This document shows, one piece after another, positions 46,757 to 55,195 of a stretch of 64,000 nt of DNA. Both the position numbers and the translations under genes were made by a program. Numbering within the stretch: the stretch's first letter is position 1; every line of letters starts with the position of its first letter. The notes beneath the pieces are model-generated. The model saw only the letters and a list, made by a program, of their open reading frames with translations. It did not search any database and had not been told where the DNA came from. This DNA comes from Corynebacterium canis (lineage in GTDB: Bacteria > Actinomycetota > Actinomycetes > Mycobacteriales > Mycobacteriaceae), in assembly GCF_030408595.1 (NCBI RefSeq), contig NZ_CP047080.1, forward strand, positions 1,947,683 to 2,011,682, in the 5' to 3' direction.

Positions 46757-47052
46757 CGTGCGGACTCCTTATGTTTGTGTTCACTCCCACGACGCCGCTT
46801 TTCGACGCCGCGTCAGACTCCGTCACTCATCCTACCGCACCGCACTTTCTTACCTTTCGCACGTCATATCCTGAGGGGCGCTCAGCCGCCAAGGGCGTGC
46901 GGACACTACGCCACTACTCGACAACCAGCATGTCGAATCTGCCTGAGCGCGTAGCTCGGCGGCCGATTTCGGCCCCAAGTCACCCCAGCGGCAGTGGGTT
47001 GTGTGTCACCGCCTAGGTTGCCGATGGGTTGTGCGCAACCGCCGACCTGGGG

Positions 47053-47175
47053 CTGGTCTTTCTATTCTTCATTCGGGGGTCTCACGAAGAAATTCCGGAC
47101 GAATCTGGCCCAAAAACCCCGCAGCTCGTCCTTCCATTCTTCGTTGAGGCACCCAAGGAAGAAATTCCGGACGAT
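47053..47175. repeat. Two imperfect 52-bp direct repeats
   Basis: 47053-47104 and 47125-47175 align with about three quarters of bases equal, ending in the shared GAAGAAATTCCGGACGA. Each unit holds TTCTTC and GAAGAA arms that could form a hairpin. Confidence 0.5.
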
Positions 47176-47210
47176 CGCAGGTCAACGGCTGCACACAACA
47201 CACCTGACGG

Positions 47211-47290
47211 CCATGTACGATCTGCCTTGCCACGCAGGATCTGCCTCAGGCACATCTGCACACACGGGCAAGGTTCTTATTCACTCAAAA
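47211..47290. repeat. Short copy F of the GGCAGAT core
   Basis: GTACGATCTGCCTTGCCACG, CAGGATCTGCCTCAGGCACA and TCTGCACACAC repeat the centre of elements D and G in the same orientation, followed by GGTTCTTATTCACTCAAAAT, which resembles the right end of copy G (GATTCTTATTCACCCAAAT). The parts between are deleted. Confidence 0.6.
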
Positions 47291-47300
47291 TCTACGAAAA

Positions 47301-47336
47301 ACACCCCACCGGGATAGTTCCCGTTGGGGTGTGTTA
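47301..47336 (-). terminator. Rho-independent terminator of rpsB-tsf
   Basis: ACACCCCACCGGGA (47301-47314) pairs with TCCCGTTGGGGTGT (47319-47332), with one mismatch. On the minus strand the stem is followed by TTTTTCG. It is 22 bp after the tsf stop. Confidence 0.85.
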
Positions 47337-47354
47337 TCGGTGCTGGTGGTTTGC

Positions 47355-48185
47355 TTAGTTGTGCTGACCCACCTCGAAGCGCACGAAACCGGTGAGGGTA
47401 ACGCCAGCTTCGTCCATGACCTGCTTGACGGTCTTCTTGCTATCCGCGACGGAAACCTGCTCGTTGAGGCACACGTCCTTGTAGAAGCCATTCATGCGGC
47501 CTTCGACAATCTTTGCGATTGCAGCTTCGGGCTTGCCCTCTTCGCGGGTGATCTTCTCCTGGGTGGCGCGCTCTTTTTCAACGACCTCCGCCGGAATGTC
47601 TTCGCGGTTCAGGTACTGAGCCTTCATGGCAGCAACCTGCATGGCGGCAGCGTGGGCAGCCTGCTCGGCGGCTTCGCCTTCGCCTTCGTAGGTGACCAGC
47701 ACGCCAACGCCCGGAGGCAGATCGGAAGCGCGGTGGTGCAGGTACACGGCCAAGTTATCGCCTTCGAGGGTGGCGGCGCGACGAAGCTCCAGCTTTTCGC
47801 CGATCTTGGCGGAAAGTTCCTGGATGGCCTCGATAGCGGCCTTGCCTTCCACCTCGGCGGCGTGCAGCGCCTCGACGGTATTGGCCTTGACGGCGGCTGC
47901 GGCATCGGCGATCTTGGCGGCGAATTCCTTGAACTCGGCGTTCTTGGCCACGAAGTCGGTCTCGGAGTTGATCTCCACGATGGTGTTGCCGGAAACGGCG
48001 ATAAGGCCTTCAGCGGCGGTGCGCTCGGCGCGCTTGCCCACGTCCTTGGCGCCCTTGATACGCAGAATTTCGATAGCCTTATCGAAGTCGCCGTCGGTTT
48101 CTGCGAGGGCCTTCTTGCAGTCCATCATGCCGGACCCGGTGATTTCGCGGAGCTTCTTGACGTCTGCAGCGGTGTAGTTCGCCAT
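47355..48185 (-). CDS. tsf: Elongation factor Ts
   Basis: 276 residues. Nucleotide exchange factor of EF-Tu. N-terminal UBA-like segment with [22 protein letters not shown] at 11-32, TDFVAKN near 77 (contacts EF-Tu), and a C-terminal half ending [24 protein letters not shown] 48185 follows AAGGAGG. Co-directional with rpsB, 116 bp after it; a weak inverted repeat (about 48240-48273) between the two might tune read-through. Confidence 0.97.
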   Translation of the reverse strand: MANYTAADVKKLREITGSGMMDCKKALAETDGDFDKAIEILRIKGAKDVGKRAERTAAEGLIAVSGNTIVEINSETDFVAKNAEFKEFAAKIADAAAAVKANTVEALHAAEVEGKAAIEAIQELSAKIGEKLELRRAATLEGDNLAVYLHHRASDLPPGVGVLVTYEGEGEAAEQAAHAAAMQVAAMKAQYLNREDIPAEVVEKERATQEKITREEGKPEAAIAKIVEGRMNGFYKDVCLNEQVSVADSKKTVKQVMDEAGVTLTGFVRFEVGQHN

Positions 48186-48301
48186 GCTAGGGCGATCCTC
48201 CTTGGGTTGTTAGGAAAGTTAAACTCGGTTATAGCTCAGCAAACCCCCACGGCCGGCTGTGGGCGTGAGGGTTTGCATCTGTTCACTCTACGATCAGTGA
48301 A

Positions 48302-49099
48302 TTATTCGGCAGCCTGTTCGGCAACCTCAGCGGTAGCCTCAACCTTTGCGGCGACCTCAACCTTCTCGGCGTCGCCAGCGGCTTCCTTGGCGGCAGCGAG
48401 CTCACGCTCGGCGCGCGCCTTGCGGCCTTCCTCCACGGCGGTGGAGATCACGCGGGAAAGCAGCGCGGTGGAACGAATAGCGTCATCGTTGCCCGGGATC
48501 GGGTACTGCACAACGTCCGGATCACAGTTGGTGTCCAGGATCGCCACCACCGGAATGTTCAGCTTGTGGGCCTCAGAAACCGCGATGTGCTCCTTGTTGG
48601 TATCAACGATCCACAGCGCGGAAGGCACCTTGCTCATCTCCGCAATGCCGCCCAGCACGCGCTCCAGCTTGGTGCGCTCGCGGGTCAGCATGAGGATTTC
48701 CTTCTTGGTGCGGCCATCGTATCCGTTTTCCGCAGCGTCCATGGCCTGCAATTCCTTCATGCGGTGCAAGCGCTTGGACACGGTCTGGAAGTTGGTGAGC
48801 ATACCGCCCAACCAGCGGTGGTTCACGTACGGCATGCCCACGCGCTCCGCCTCGGTGGCAACAGCTTCCTGGGCCTGCTTCTTGGTGCCCACGAACAGAA
48901 TGGTGCCGCCGTGCGCCACGGTCTCCTTGACAAACTCGAACGCCTCGTCGATGTAGGTCAGGGTCTGCTGCAAGTCGATGATGTAAATGCCGTTGCGATC
49001 AGTGAAGATGAAACGCTTCATCTTCGGGTTCCAGCGGCGGGTCTGGTGTCCGAAGTGGACGCCAGCGTCGAGAAGCTCGCGCATGGTTACTACTGCCAT
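48302..49099 (-). CDS. rpsB: Ribosomal protein S2
   Basis: 265 residues. Marks: [20 protein letters not shown] near 9-28, [10 protein letters not shown] near 66, [15 protein letters not shown] near 91 and [14 protein letters not shown] near 182. The C-terminus is an Ala/Glu-rich tail, common in actinobacteria. ATG 49099 follows AGAAAGGGAGC; the upstream in-frame ATG at 49144 would add 15 residues and ignore that site. Heads the rpsB-tsf operon; divergent from the M23 gene. Confidence 0.97.
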   Translation of the reverse strand: MAVVTMRELLDAGVHFGHQTRRWNPKMKRFIFTDRNGIYIIDLQQTLTYIDEAFEFVKETVAHGGTILFVGTKKQAQEAVATEAERVGMPYVNHRWLGGMLTNFQTVSKRLHRMKELQAMDAAENGYDGRTKKEILMLTRERTKLERVLGGIAEMSKVPSALWIVDTNKEHIAVSEAHKLNIPVVAILDTNCDPDVVQYPIPGNDDAIRSTALLSRVISTAVEEGRKARAERELAAAKEAAGDAEKVEVAAKVEATAEVAEQAAE

Positions 49100-49433
49100 G
49101 GGTGCTCCCTTTCTGCTATTAGAGTTTCGGTTCGATAAAAACACGCAGGTTTTATCCTGCGCCCTAGCGCCTTTTCCGCAGGCGACGCCCTTCGAACATT
49201 TCTAGGGACCGTGCCACCTTGCGTTTTTGTGTAAAGGCGCGCGTAGTCAGCGTGCCGGGCACACTGCTGGCGTTAAATTCTACTCACTGGTTCCGCGCGG
49301 AATCAAACGCGCTCGGAAATTCTTTCCACAGCGCGAGCGCACCATCCCCTCCCGCCCCATTATCCACAGGCTCGCCAGCACGCACTGCCTCAAACCCTAG
49401 CGCGATAGCCACCGAGCGTCCGAAGCTCAAGGT
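49100..49433. other. Divergent promoter region rpsB / M23 gene
   Basis: 334 bp. It must hold the rpsB promoter and 5' leader; GCAGG...CCTGC arms near 49145-49162 could form a leader hairpin. A DnaA-box-like TTATCCACAGG lies at 49360-49370. Nothing else can be supported. Confidence 0.45.
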
Positions 49434-49886
49434 ATGCGCAAGACACTGTACCCTTTGCTCCTTGTTCCCTTCCTGCTCGGCTACGTGAATCCGGCCACCG
49501 GTCAGCGGCACGCGTCCGAGGTGTGGCGGGGTTTCGATCCGCCCGCAAAGCCGTGGTTGGCGGGCCACCGCGGCGTCGACCTGCCCGCTCAGCCAGGCGC
49601 ACAGATATTCGCTTCCGAGGACGGTGTGGTGGCGTTCGCAGGTACGGTCGCGGGCACCCCCGTGGTGTCTATCGATCATGCCGACGGCATCCGCACCACC
49701 TACCAGCCGGTCCATGCGTGGGTCACCCAAGGCGAACAGGTTTCCGAAGGTGCCGTGATCGGCATCCTCGGCGCGACAACCGCGAATGACCCCGGCCTGC
49801 ATTGGGGCGCGCGCACGGGCAAGGACGCCTATATCAACCCATTGAGTCTGCTTGATCGCCCCACGATCCGCCTAAAACCCGTCTAA
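49434..49886 (+). CDS. M23-family peptidase-like exported protein
   Basis: 150 residues. N-terminal signal peptide (RKTLYPLLLVPFLLGYVNPATG) and a LytM/M23 domain. GHRGVDLP near 44 gives the first His and the Asp zinc ligands; the last zinc His is in LHWGAR near 124. The first histidine of the usual HxH is Gly here, and the usual YxH of the middle strand is TTYQPV, so activity may be reduced or the protein may act as a binding module or regulator. Same place as M. tuberculosis Rv2891, upstream of rpsB. ATG 49434. Overlaps the convergent xerC stop by four bases. Confidence 0.82.
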   Translation: MRKTLYPLLLVPFLLGYVNPATGQRHASEVWRGFDPPAKPWLAGHRGVDLPAQPGAQIFASEDGVVAFAGTVAGTPVVSIDHADGIRTTYQPVHAWVTQGEQVSEGAVIGILGATTANDPGLHWGARTGKDAYINPLSLLDRPTIRLKPV

Positions 49887-50806
49887 GCGCGGGGGTGCGC
49901 CTGCCGATACGCCTTGGTTAGCCGATCCACACTCACGTGCGTGTATATCTGCGTCGTCTGCAAGGAGGAGTGCCCAAGCACTTCCTGCACCACCCGCAGA
50001 TCCGCACCACCATCGAGCAAATGTGTGGCCGCAGCATGGCGTAACCCGTGAGGCGTCACCCCCCGGGCGCCGATTGTCGACGCCGCGCGCTCCACCACCC
50101 GGCGCACCTGCCGCTGGTTGATGCGTTTGCCTCGCACCCCCACAAACAGGGCGGATTCGCCATCATTTGCGAGTTCGTGCCGGACTTGGAGCCAGCGTTG
50201 CAAGGCTTCGCTGGCGGGCCGCCCGAACGGCACCATGCGTTCCTTATTGCCCTTACCCAACACGCGCGCGGTGCCGCGCTGCAGGTCCACATCCTCCGGA
50301 TCGAGCCCGACCAATTCCGCCACCCGGATCCCGGTGGCGTACAACATTTCCAGCATCGCCCGATCGCGCACCCGTTCGGTTCCATTGCCGGCGAGGGGCT
50401 GCTCCACCAACTCCGCGGCGTCGAAAGCCTCTAACACGCGCGGCAGGCTACGAACCGTACGCGGGGACACCAGCCGAGCCGCGGGATTGGTCTGCAGATA
50501 CCCCTGACGAAGCGCCCAAGCACAGAACGCACGTACGGCTGCGGTGCGGCGCGCGATGGTCGCCCGGGACTTGCCTTGCTCGACGGCCGCCGCCAACCAC
50601 GCGCGCAATGCGCTGAGCGTCACGTCTTCCCAACCAACCATGTCTGCCACGAGATTCTGCAGGTCGCTGCGGTAACCGCGGATGGTCGCGGGCGATTTCC
50701 CCTCGACAAGCATCGCATGATCCAAATAATCATTGACTGCTTCATAGATTGCGGAAGGCGGTGCCGTCGTTTCCGACCGCACCGCCTTCTCGTCTGACTC
50801 ACCCAT
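49883..50806 (-). CDS. xerC: Tyrosine recombinase XerC
   Basis: 307 residues. Resolves chromosome dimers at dif with XerD. N-terminal SAM-like core-binding domain (about 18-108) and catalytic domain with Arg161 (TGIR), Lys185 (GKGNKER), His253 and Arg256 (HGLRH), His279 (LGHSS) and Tyr288 (IYTH). All six catalytic residues are present. ATG 50806 starts MGESDEKAV; an upstream in-frame GTG at 50896 falls inside a probable promoter. A DtxR-like box lies 97 bp upstream. Next to dprA as in other corynebacteria. Confidence 0.93.
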   Translation of the reverse strand: MGESDEKAVRSETTAPPSAIYEAVNDYLDHAMLVEGKSPATIRGYRSDLQNLVADMVGWEDVTLSALRAWLAAAVEQGKSRATIARRTAAVRAFCAWALRQGYLQTNPAARLVSPRTVRSLPRVLEAFDAAELVEQPLAGNGTERVRDRAMLEMLYATGIRVAELVGLDPEDVDLQRGTARVLGKGNKERMVPFGRPASEALQRWLQVRHELANDGESALFVGVRGKRINQRQVRRVVERAASTIGARGVTPHGLRHAAATHLLDGGADLRVVQEVLGHSSLQTTQIYTHVSVDRLTKAYRQAHPRA

Positions 50807-50902
50807 AATGCATAACCCTAGCGTCCCGAGCCCCCACCATTGCGGATGGGAGGCCCTTCGGCAAGCGTATAAGGAACCAGCCCGAACCCTATACACTGCT
50901 AC

Positions 50903-50921
50903 TTAGGCTTGCCTGTCCAAC
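50903..50921. promoter_or_regulatory. Candidate DtxR box upstream of xerC
   Basis: TTAGGCTTGCCTGTCCAAC agrees with the DtxR consensus at 13 of 19 positions, keeping TTAGG, GCCT and CC. On the minus strand it is followed by CAGTGTATAGGGTTC, nearly the same as the CACTGAATAGGGTTC next to the box at 13469. xerC would be an odd iron target. Confidence 0.35.
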
Positions 50922-50991
50922 TTTAGATTGATTTGTTTGATTTGGCAAGGGTTACCTCAAAAGTATTATCGCTAGCGCCGAAAACCACCCC

Positions 50992-52167
50992 TCAAGCACA
51001 CCCCAATGCAGGCTCCTCGGCCCGCCGCCAACCGGGGCCAACGCGCTGCACAAGATCGCGTTTTGCCAGGTCAAGCAGCACATGAACCGTCAGCGTCAGC
51101 GGCAACCCCGCCCGTTGAGCAACTACGGCAGTTTCCTCGGGCACGGCACCCAGGGCATCATAAAGACGTAACTCCGTTCGGCTCAAACCGGCGATCTGAT
51201 CGCCCGCAAACTGGATTTCGTATTGCGCGCCAACATCCAACACGCCGATTGCCTCCAAAAGCCCACGCACCTCGTCCGCGCTCGTAACCAGCTGCGCCCG
51301 ACCGGTGCGGATCCGCTCATGACAGCCCAGCGACCCCGCGCCGGTGATCGGCCCGGGCACCGCCATGGCCACCCTGCCCAAGCCTTCCGCCCAGCTCAAG
51401 GTGTTCAGCGCGCCGGAACGCCACGCCGCCTCCACGATCACGGTGCCCTGCGTGAGCGCCGCCACCAGCCGGTTCCGGGTAAGAAAACGATGCCGTGCGG
51501 GTGGGGTGCCCGGCGGATATTCCGTGACCACCGCACCCCGCTCGGCGATCTCATCAATCAAACGTTTGTTCCTGGCCGGGTAGGTGCGATCCAGCCCGCA
51601 CGCTTGCAACACCACCGTCGTCCCACCGTGCGCCAAAGCCGTCTCATGCACGATCGTATCGACGCCCAGCGCGCCGCCCGAAACCACGCACCACTGATGT
51701 TGGCTGAGTCCCCTAACCAAAAGTTTGGTCGCTTCCATCCCGTACCGGGATATCGCCCGCGTACCCACCAGCGCCACGGAACGTTCCACCATGCCGGCGA
51801 GTGGTTTGCCACGCACCCAAAGCACATGCGGCGGCACCGCATCCGCCTGGTAGCTGCGCAAGTGTTCGCTTCGACCGGTTTCGGCAAAACCGAACGATTG
51901 ATCGAGGCGTTCGTGGGGCCATTCATCATCATCCGGGGTGATCATGCGGCCACCCAACGCCGCGCACTCGGCAAGATCCTGGGCCGCGCGATCCCAATCG
52001 TGGCGCGCCGCAGTCTCCTGCAGCAGCGGACCAATCCAATTCTCCCGTTTCCGGATGGCGTAGGCGATGCGCTCCGCATCGTGGCCTTGTTTCAGCAACA
52101 CCTGCAGGTTGCGGCTAGGGCCTTCCACCACCCGCGAAAGATACGCCCACGCTTGTTGTCGGTTCAT
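50992..52167 (-). CDS. dprA: DNA processing protein DprA
   Basis: 391 residues. Loads RecA on incoming single-stranded DNA during transformation. Rossmann-like core with VALVGTRAISRYGMEATKLLVRGL near 130-153, VSGGALGVDTIVHETAL near 163, GTTVVLQACGLDRTYPARNK near 183 and VTEYPPGTPPARHRFLTRNRLVAAL near 215. A winged-helix-like tail (LRLYDALGAVPEETAVVAQRAGL) follows after residue 335. ATG 52167 overlaps the comM stop as ATGA. In the comM-dprA-xerC order. Confidence 0.93.
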   Translation of the reverse strand: MNRQQAWAYLSRVVEGPSRNLQVLLKQGHDAERIAYAIRKRENWIGPLLQETAARHDWDRAAQDLAECAALGGRMITPDDDEWPHERLDQSFGFAETGRSEHLRSYQADAVPPHVLWVRGKPLAGMVERSVALVGTRAISRYGMEATKLLVRGLSQHQWCVVSGGALGVDTIVHETALAHGGTTVVLQACGLDRTYPARNKRLIDEIAERGAVVTEYPPGTPPARHRFLTRNRLVAALTQGTVIVEAAWRSGALNTLSWAEGLGRVAMAVPGPITGAGSLGCHERIRTGRAQLVTSADEVRGLLEAIGVLDVGAQYEIQFAGDQIAGLSRTELRLYDALGAVPEETAVVAQRAGLPLTLTVHVLLDLAKRDLVQRVGPGWRRAEEPALGCA

Positions 52168-53657
52168 ACCAATCCCTCCCTGAGATCCAATGCACGTGCT
52201 ATATGGTCAAGATTTGGCCGGGCAGCGCCGTCAAGATCGCACAACGTCCACGCCACCTTGAGCGCCCGATCCACCCCGCGTTGGCTGATATCCCCGGCCG
52301 CTAGATGCGCGGCCAGCAGCGCCATGGCCGCATCGTCTGCCGGATAGCCCCGCCGAATCGTGTGGGGGCTCATCCGGCCATTGACGCAGCCAAACCTGGC
52401 CATGGCCCGCACCCGTGCCTCCGCCACGCGCTCGGCGATGGCTGCGGAAGGCTCGGCGTCATCACGCAACACCGCACCGCAAGCCTGCGTTCGCACAAAG
52501 ATATCGAGGCGATCCCGCAATGGTCCCGAAAGGTTGTTTAAATATCGCACTCGCGCACGCGAGGCGCATCGACATTTACTTGGCTCCTCGGCGCCGCAGG
52601 GGCACGGATTCGCGGCCATAACCAGCTGAAACTTGGCGGGAAACGTGACGTCGCGGCGGGACCGCACCAGCCGCACCGTGCCCTCCTCCAACGGTGTGCG
52701 CAGGCAGTCGAGGATCGCCGCCGGGATTTCGCTCACTTCGTCGAGAAACAGGACCCCGTGATGAGCCAGGCTCACCGCGCCAGGTTTCGGCCTGCCGGAA
52801 CCGCCGCCGAGCAATGCCGCGCGCGTCACGCTGTGATGGGGAGCCACAAACGGTGCGGTATGAATCGGCAACGACACCGCTCGGCCAGCCACGGAATGCA
52901 CCGCCGTGGCTTCGATCGTTTGGTTGATATCAAGGGGCGGCAGCAGGCCCGGCAAACGCGCCGCCAACATGGATTTTCCGGATCCCGGCGGGCCCAGCAT
53001 CAACATATGGTGGCCACCCGCCGCCGCGACCTCTACCGCGTATTTCGCCTCGGATTGCCCCGCAACATCTGCCATATCGGGCGGGCGGACAACCGACGCC
53101 TCAGCCGGATTTGCGCTAGCGCGTTCGAGCTCCCCAATGCCTTGCAACCAAGCGAACGCGGCGGCAAGGCTCGGGGCCACGAGCACGCGCGGGCTATCCA
53201 CCAGCGATGCCTCGGCAGCGTTGCCCTCCGGCACGATCACCGTGTGTATGCCGTCGTGGCTGCGAGCCGCCAGCAAAACCGGCAACAGGCCTTCCACTGC
53301 GCGCAGCCGTCCATCAAGGCCCAGTTCGCCAAAGAACAAGGTGCCGCGCAACCGGGCATGCACCTCGGGGTCGGGTAAATCCGCCGCCACCACGGACAAT
53401 GCGATGGCTAGATCGAAATGGGATCCAGATTTCCGCAACCCCGCCGGAGACAAACTCACCACAATCTTGGTCTTGGGCCACGGCACATTGGAATGATTCA
53501 TCGCCGCGCGGATTCGTTCGCGTGACTCCCCAATGGCGGCGTCTGCAAGCCCCACTATGTGCATTCCGGGCAGCCCCGGCCCGACCGTGGTTTCCACTGT
53601 TACGAGATTGGCTTGCACGCCCGTGACCATTGCCGAATAGGCCTCACCAAGCGCCAT
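52164..53657 (-). CDS. comM: ComM / YifB-type Mg-chelatase-like AAA+ protein
   Basis: 497 residues, ordinary family length. A hexameric helicase that promotes branch migration in transformation. N-terminal ChlI-like lobe (GLPGMHIVGLADAAIGESRERIRAA), Walker A GPPGSGKSML near 225, Walker B GVLFLDEVSEIPAAILDCLRTPLEEG near 298, a CxxCxxxxxCxC zinc-like cluster (NPCPCGAEEPSKCRCASR) near 355 and the C-terminal Mg_chelatase_C domain. ATG 53657; it overlaps yraN by 14 bp and dprA by four. Confidence 0.94.
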   Translation of the reverse strand: MALGEAYSAMVTGVQANLVTVETTVGPGLPGMHIVGLADAAIGESRERIRAAMNHSNVPWPKTKIVVSLSPAGLRKSGSHFDLAIALSVVAADLPDPEVHARLRGTLFFGELGLDGRLRAVEGLLPVLLAARSHDGIHTVIVPEGNAAEASLVDSPRVLVAPSLAAAFAWLQGIGELERASANPAEASVVRPPDMADVAGQSEAKYAVEVAAAGGHHMLMLGPPGSGKSMLAARLPGLLPPLDINQTIEATAVHSVAGRAVSLPIHTAPFVAPHHSVTRAALLGGGSGRPKPGAVSLAHHGVLFLDEVSEIPAAILDCLRTPLEEGTVRLVRSRRDVTFPAKFQLVMAANPCPCGAEEPSKCRCASRARVRYLNNLSGPLRDRLDIFVRTQACGAVLRDDAEPSAAIAERVAEARVRAMARFGCVNGRMSPHTIRRGYPADDAAMALLAAHLAAGDISQRGVDRALKVAWTLCDLDGAARPNLDHIARALDLREGLV

Positions 53658-54012
53658 GTTCCACCCCCATATAATGTTCGAACTTCACGCCGACAGGCGT
53701 GCGCAGCACCACTAGGACGTCAAAGCGCACTGCGGCGTAGAAGTCCGTCGAATCCAGCAGCCACCGGGCGGCGGCTTTCCGCATGCTGGCGAGTTTGCGC
53801 GGGGTAACAGCTTCCGCGGCACCATACGCCCGATTCGAACGTGTTTTCACTTCGACGATCACCAGTGAGCCATCGGCCGCGACGACGATCAAATCGATTT
53901 CGCCGCACCGATTGCGCACGTTTTGAGCGAGGATTCTGTATCCGCACTGCGCGAAATATTCGGCGGCGGCGCGCTCGCCCGCCCTGCCCACCGCCACGTT
54001 GCGTGACCCCAT
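53644..54012 (-). CDS. yraN: YraN family protein (UPF0102)
   Basis: 122 residues, the family length. Endonuclease-like fold related to Holliday-junction resolvases: GRAGERAAAEYFAQCGY near 9-25, NRCGEIDLIVVAADGSLVIVEVKTRS near 33-58 (E, D, E, K of the active site). First gene of yraN-comM-dprA. ATG 54012. Its biochemical role is unproven, but fits the DNA-handling neighbours. Confidence 0.9.
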   Translation of the reverse strand: MGSRNVAVGRAGERAAAEYFAQCGYRILAQNVRNRCGEIDLIVVAADGSLVIVEVKTRSNRAYGAAEAVTPRKLASMRKAAARWLLDSTDFYAAVRFDVLVVLRTPVGVKFEHYMGVEHGAW

Positions 54013-54108
54013 GCTGGATTCCCTTTGCTAGGTAGAAACGTTGATATGACTTCCACCTAACCCCCATAAATCAGCGATGTACAGCGTTTTCCCCCACACC
54101 CACGGCGC

Positions 54109-54139
54109 GCCTGTGGATAGTTGCAAGTTATCCACAGGC
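54109..54139. repeat. Perfect 11-bp palindrome with two DnaA-box-like arms
   Basis: GCCTGTGGATA and TATCCACAGGC pair across nine bases; the right arm reads TTATCCACA, a consensus DnaA box, the left arm is one base off. It lies in the gap between DUF2469 and yraN, both minus-strand. A relative is at 3517-3545. Confidence 0.6.
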
Positions 54140-54213
54140 CGCGACAGACCACCCCGAAAAACGCTTGACGACGCCCCGACTACCGCCGCACCATGGAAGG
54201 TTTACGGCGCGTA

Positions 54214-54519
54214 CTAATCGGGGATGATCATCTCCGGCTTATCCAGCTCCTCGATATTGACATCCTTGTAGGTAATCACTCGAACATAACGCACAAAACG
54301 GGCGGCTCGGTACATGTCCCAAACCCAGGCATCGGACATGCGAACCTCGTAGTAGACATCGCCGCCGGTGCTATGGGGAATGAGCTCCACCGCATTCGCC
54401 AAATAGAACCTGCGTTCGGTTTCCACCACATAGGAGAATTGGCTGACAACGTCGCGGTATTCGCGGTAGAGCGAGAGTTCAACCTCCGCCTCGTAGTTGT
54501 CGAGATCTTCAGCGCTCAT
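54214..54519 (-). CDS. DUF2469 protein
   Basis: 101 residues. Actinobacteria-specific family; the sequence SAEDLDNYEAEVELSLYREY followed by FSYVVETERRFYLAN is nearly the family consensus. Acidic, no membrane helix. ATG 54519 follows GGAAGGTGG; the GTG nine bases earlier would overlap that site. It follows rnhB by 27 bp in the same direction, as in mycobacteria (Rv2901c next to rnhB). The role is unknown. Confidence 0.9.
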   Translation of the reverse strand: MSAEDLDNYEAEVELSLYREYRDVVSQFSYVVETERRFYLANAVELIPHSTGGDVYYEVRMSDAWVWDMYRAARFVRYVRVITYKDVNIEELDKPEMIIPD

Positions 54520-54546
54520 CGCATCCACCTTCCAAACCTTAAGAAC

Positions 54547-55191
54547 TCATGAGTTAGACCCGAGCCACGCCTGATGCGCGGCGGCTACGTTCGCATAACT
54601 GTAGCGGTGCATCGGACTGCCCCCGTGGAGGCGCACCGCGTCCATATGCACACGTGTGCCATACCCCTTATGGGAAGCAAAACCATATTCAGGATAATCC
54701 ACATCCAACTGATCCATCAGCACGTCGCGGGCATGTTTCGCCAACACACTCGCAGCGGCAATACAGCGGGCCGAACCATCGCCACCAATCACCGGCAAGG
54801 AAGGGCACGGGAGGCCGGACACCCGCAACGCATCGGTGAGCACATAGCCCGGCTGGACGTCGAGAAGCGCGATGGCGCGCCGCATGCCGGAAACGTTGGC
54901 GTGTTGGATGCCCGCGGCGTCGATATCCTGTGCGGAAATATGCAGGACGCTCCAGGCGCTGGCGAAGCGCTGAATCAGCGGCGCCAAACGAGCCCGCTGC
55001 GTGGCCGAAAGCTGTTTCGAATCGGTGAGGGTGGCGAGCTCCGCGATCGGACGCTCGGGCAGGATGCACGCGGCGATGGTAATGGGGCCGGCGCAGGCGC
55101 CTCGACCAGCTTCGTCGACACCCGCGACGGGCCCCAAGCCCTGCTTAGACAGCGCAACCTCAAAAGTGCGCAAGTGCTTGAGGCGGCGCAC
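54547..55191 (-). CDS. rnhB: Ribonuclease HII
   Basis: 214 residues. Removes ribonucleotides from DNA. VDEAGRGACAGPI near 25 gives the catalytic Asp26-Glu27; the third Asp is in TDALRVSG-like YVLTDALRV near 117 and the fourth in DQLDVDYPEYGFASHKGY near 155. GTG 55191 gives the usual start length; it is four bases after the lepB stop, so the two are coupled. Confidence 0.93.
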   Translation of the reverse strand: MRRLKHLRTFEVALSKQGLGPVAGVDEAGRGACAGPITIAACILPERPIAELATLTDSKQLSATQRARLAPLIQRFASAWSVLHISAQDIDAAGIQHANVSGMRRAIALLDVQPGYVLTDALRVSGLPCPSLPVIGGDGSARCIAAASVLAKHARDVLMDQLDVDYPEYGFASHKGYGTRVHMDAVRLHGGSPMHRYSYANVAAAHQAWLGSNS

Positions 55192-55195
55192 AGCG

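Larger units (their letters stand above)
46757..47354. other. Repeat-bearing stretch between pyrH and tsf
   Basis: No gene is supported here. It holds the pyrH promoter region, a short copy of TGTCGAATCTGCCTGAGCGCG (46933-46953, shared with 1939), a pair of 52-bp direct repeats (47053-47175), part of the GGCAGAT repeat and the tsf terminator. Open frames on the plus strand cross the repeats and lack family similarity. Confidence 0.55.

Noticed and set aside
47331..48956. 541-codon open frame on the plus strand across tsf and rpsB
   Set aside because: It is the antisense of two certain ribosomal/translation genes in high-GC DNA, has no ribosome binding site, and its composition is the mirror of the real genes.
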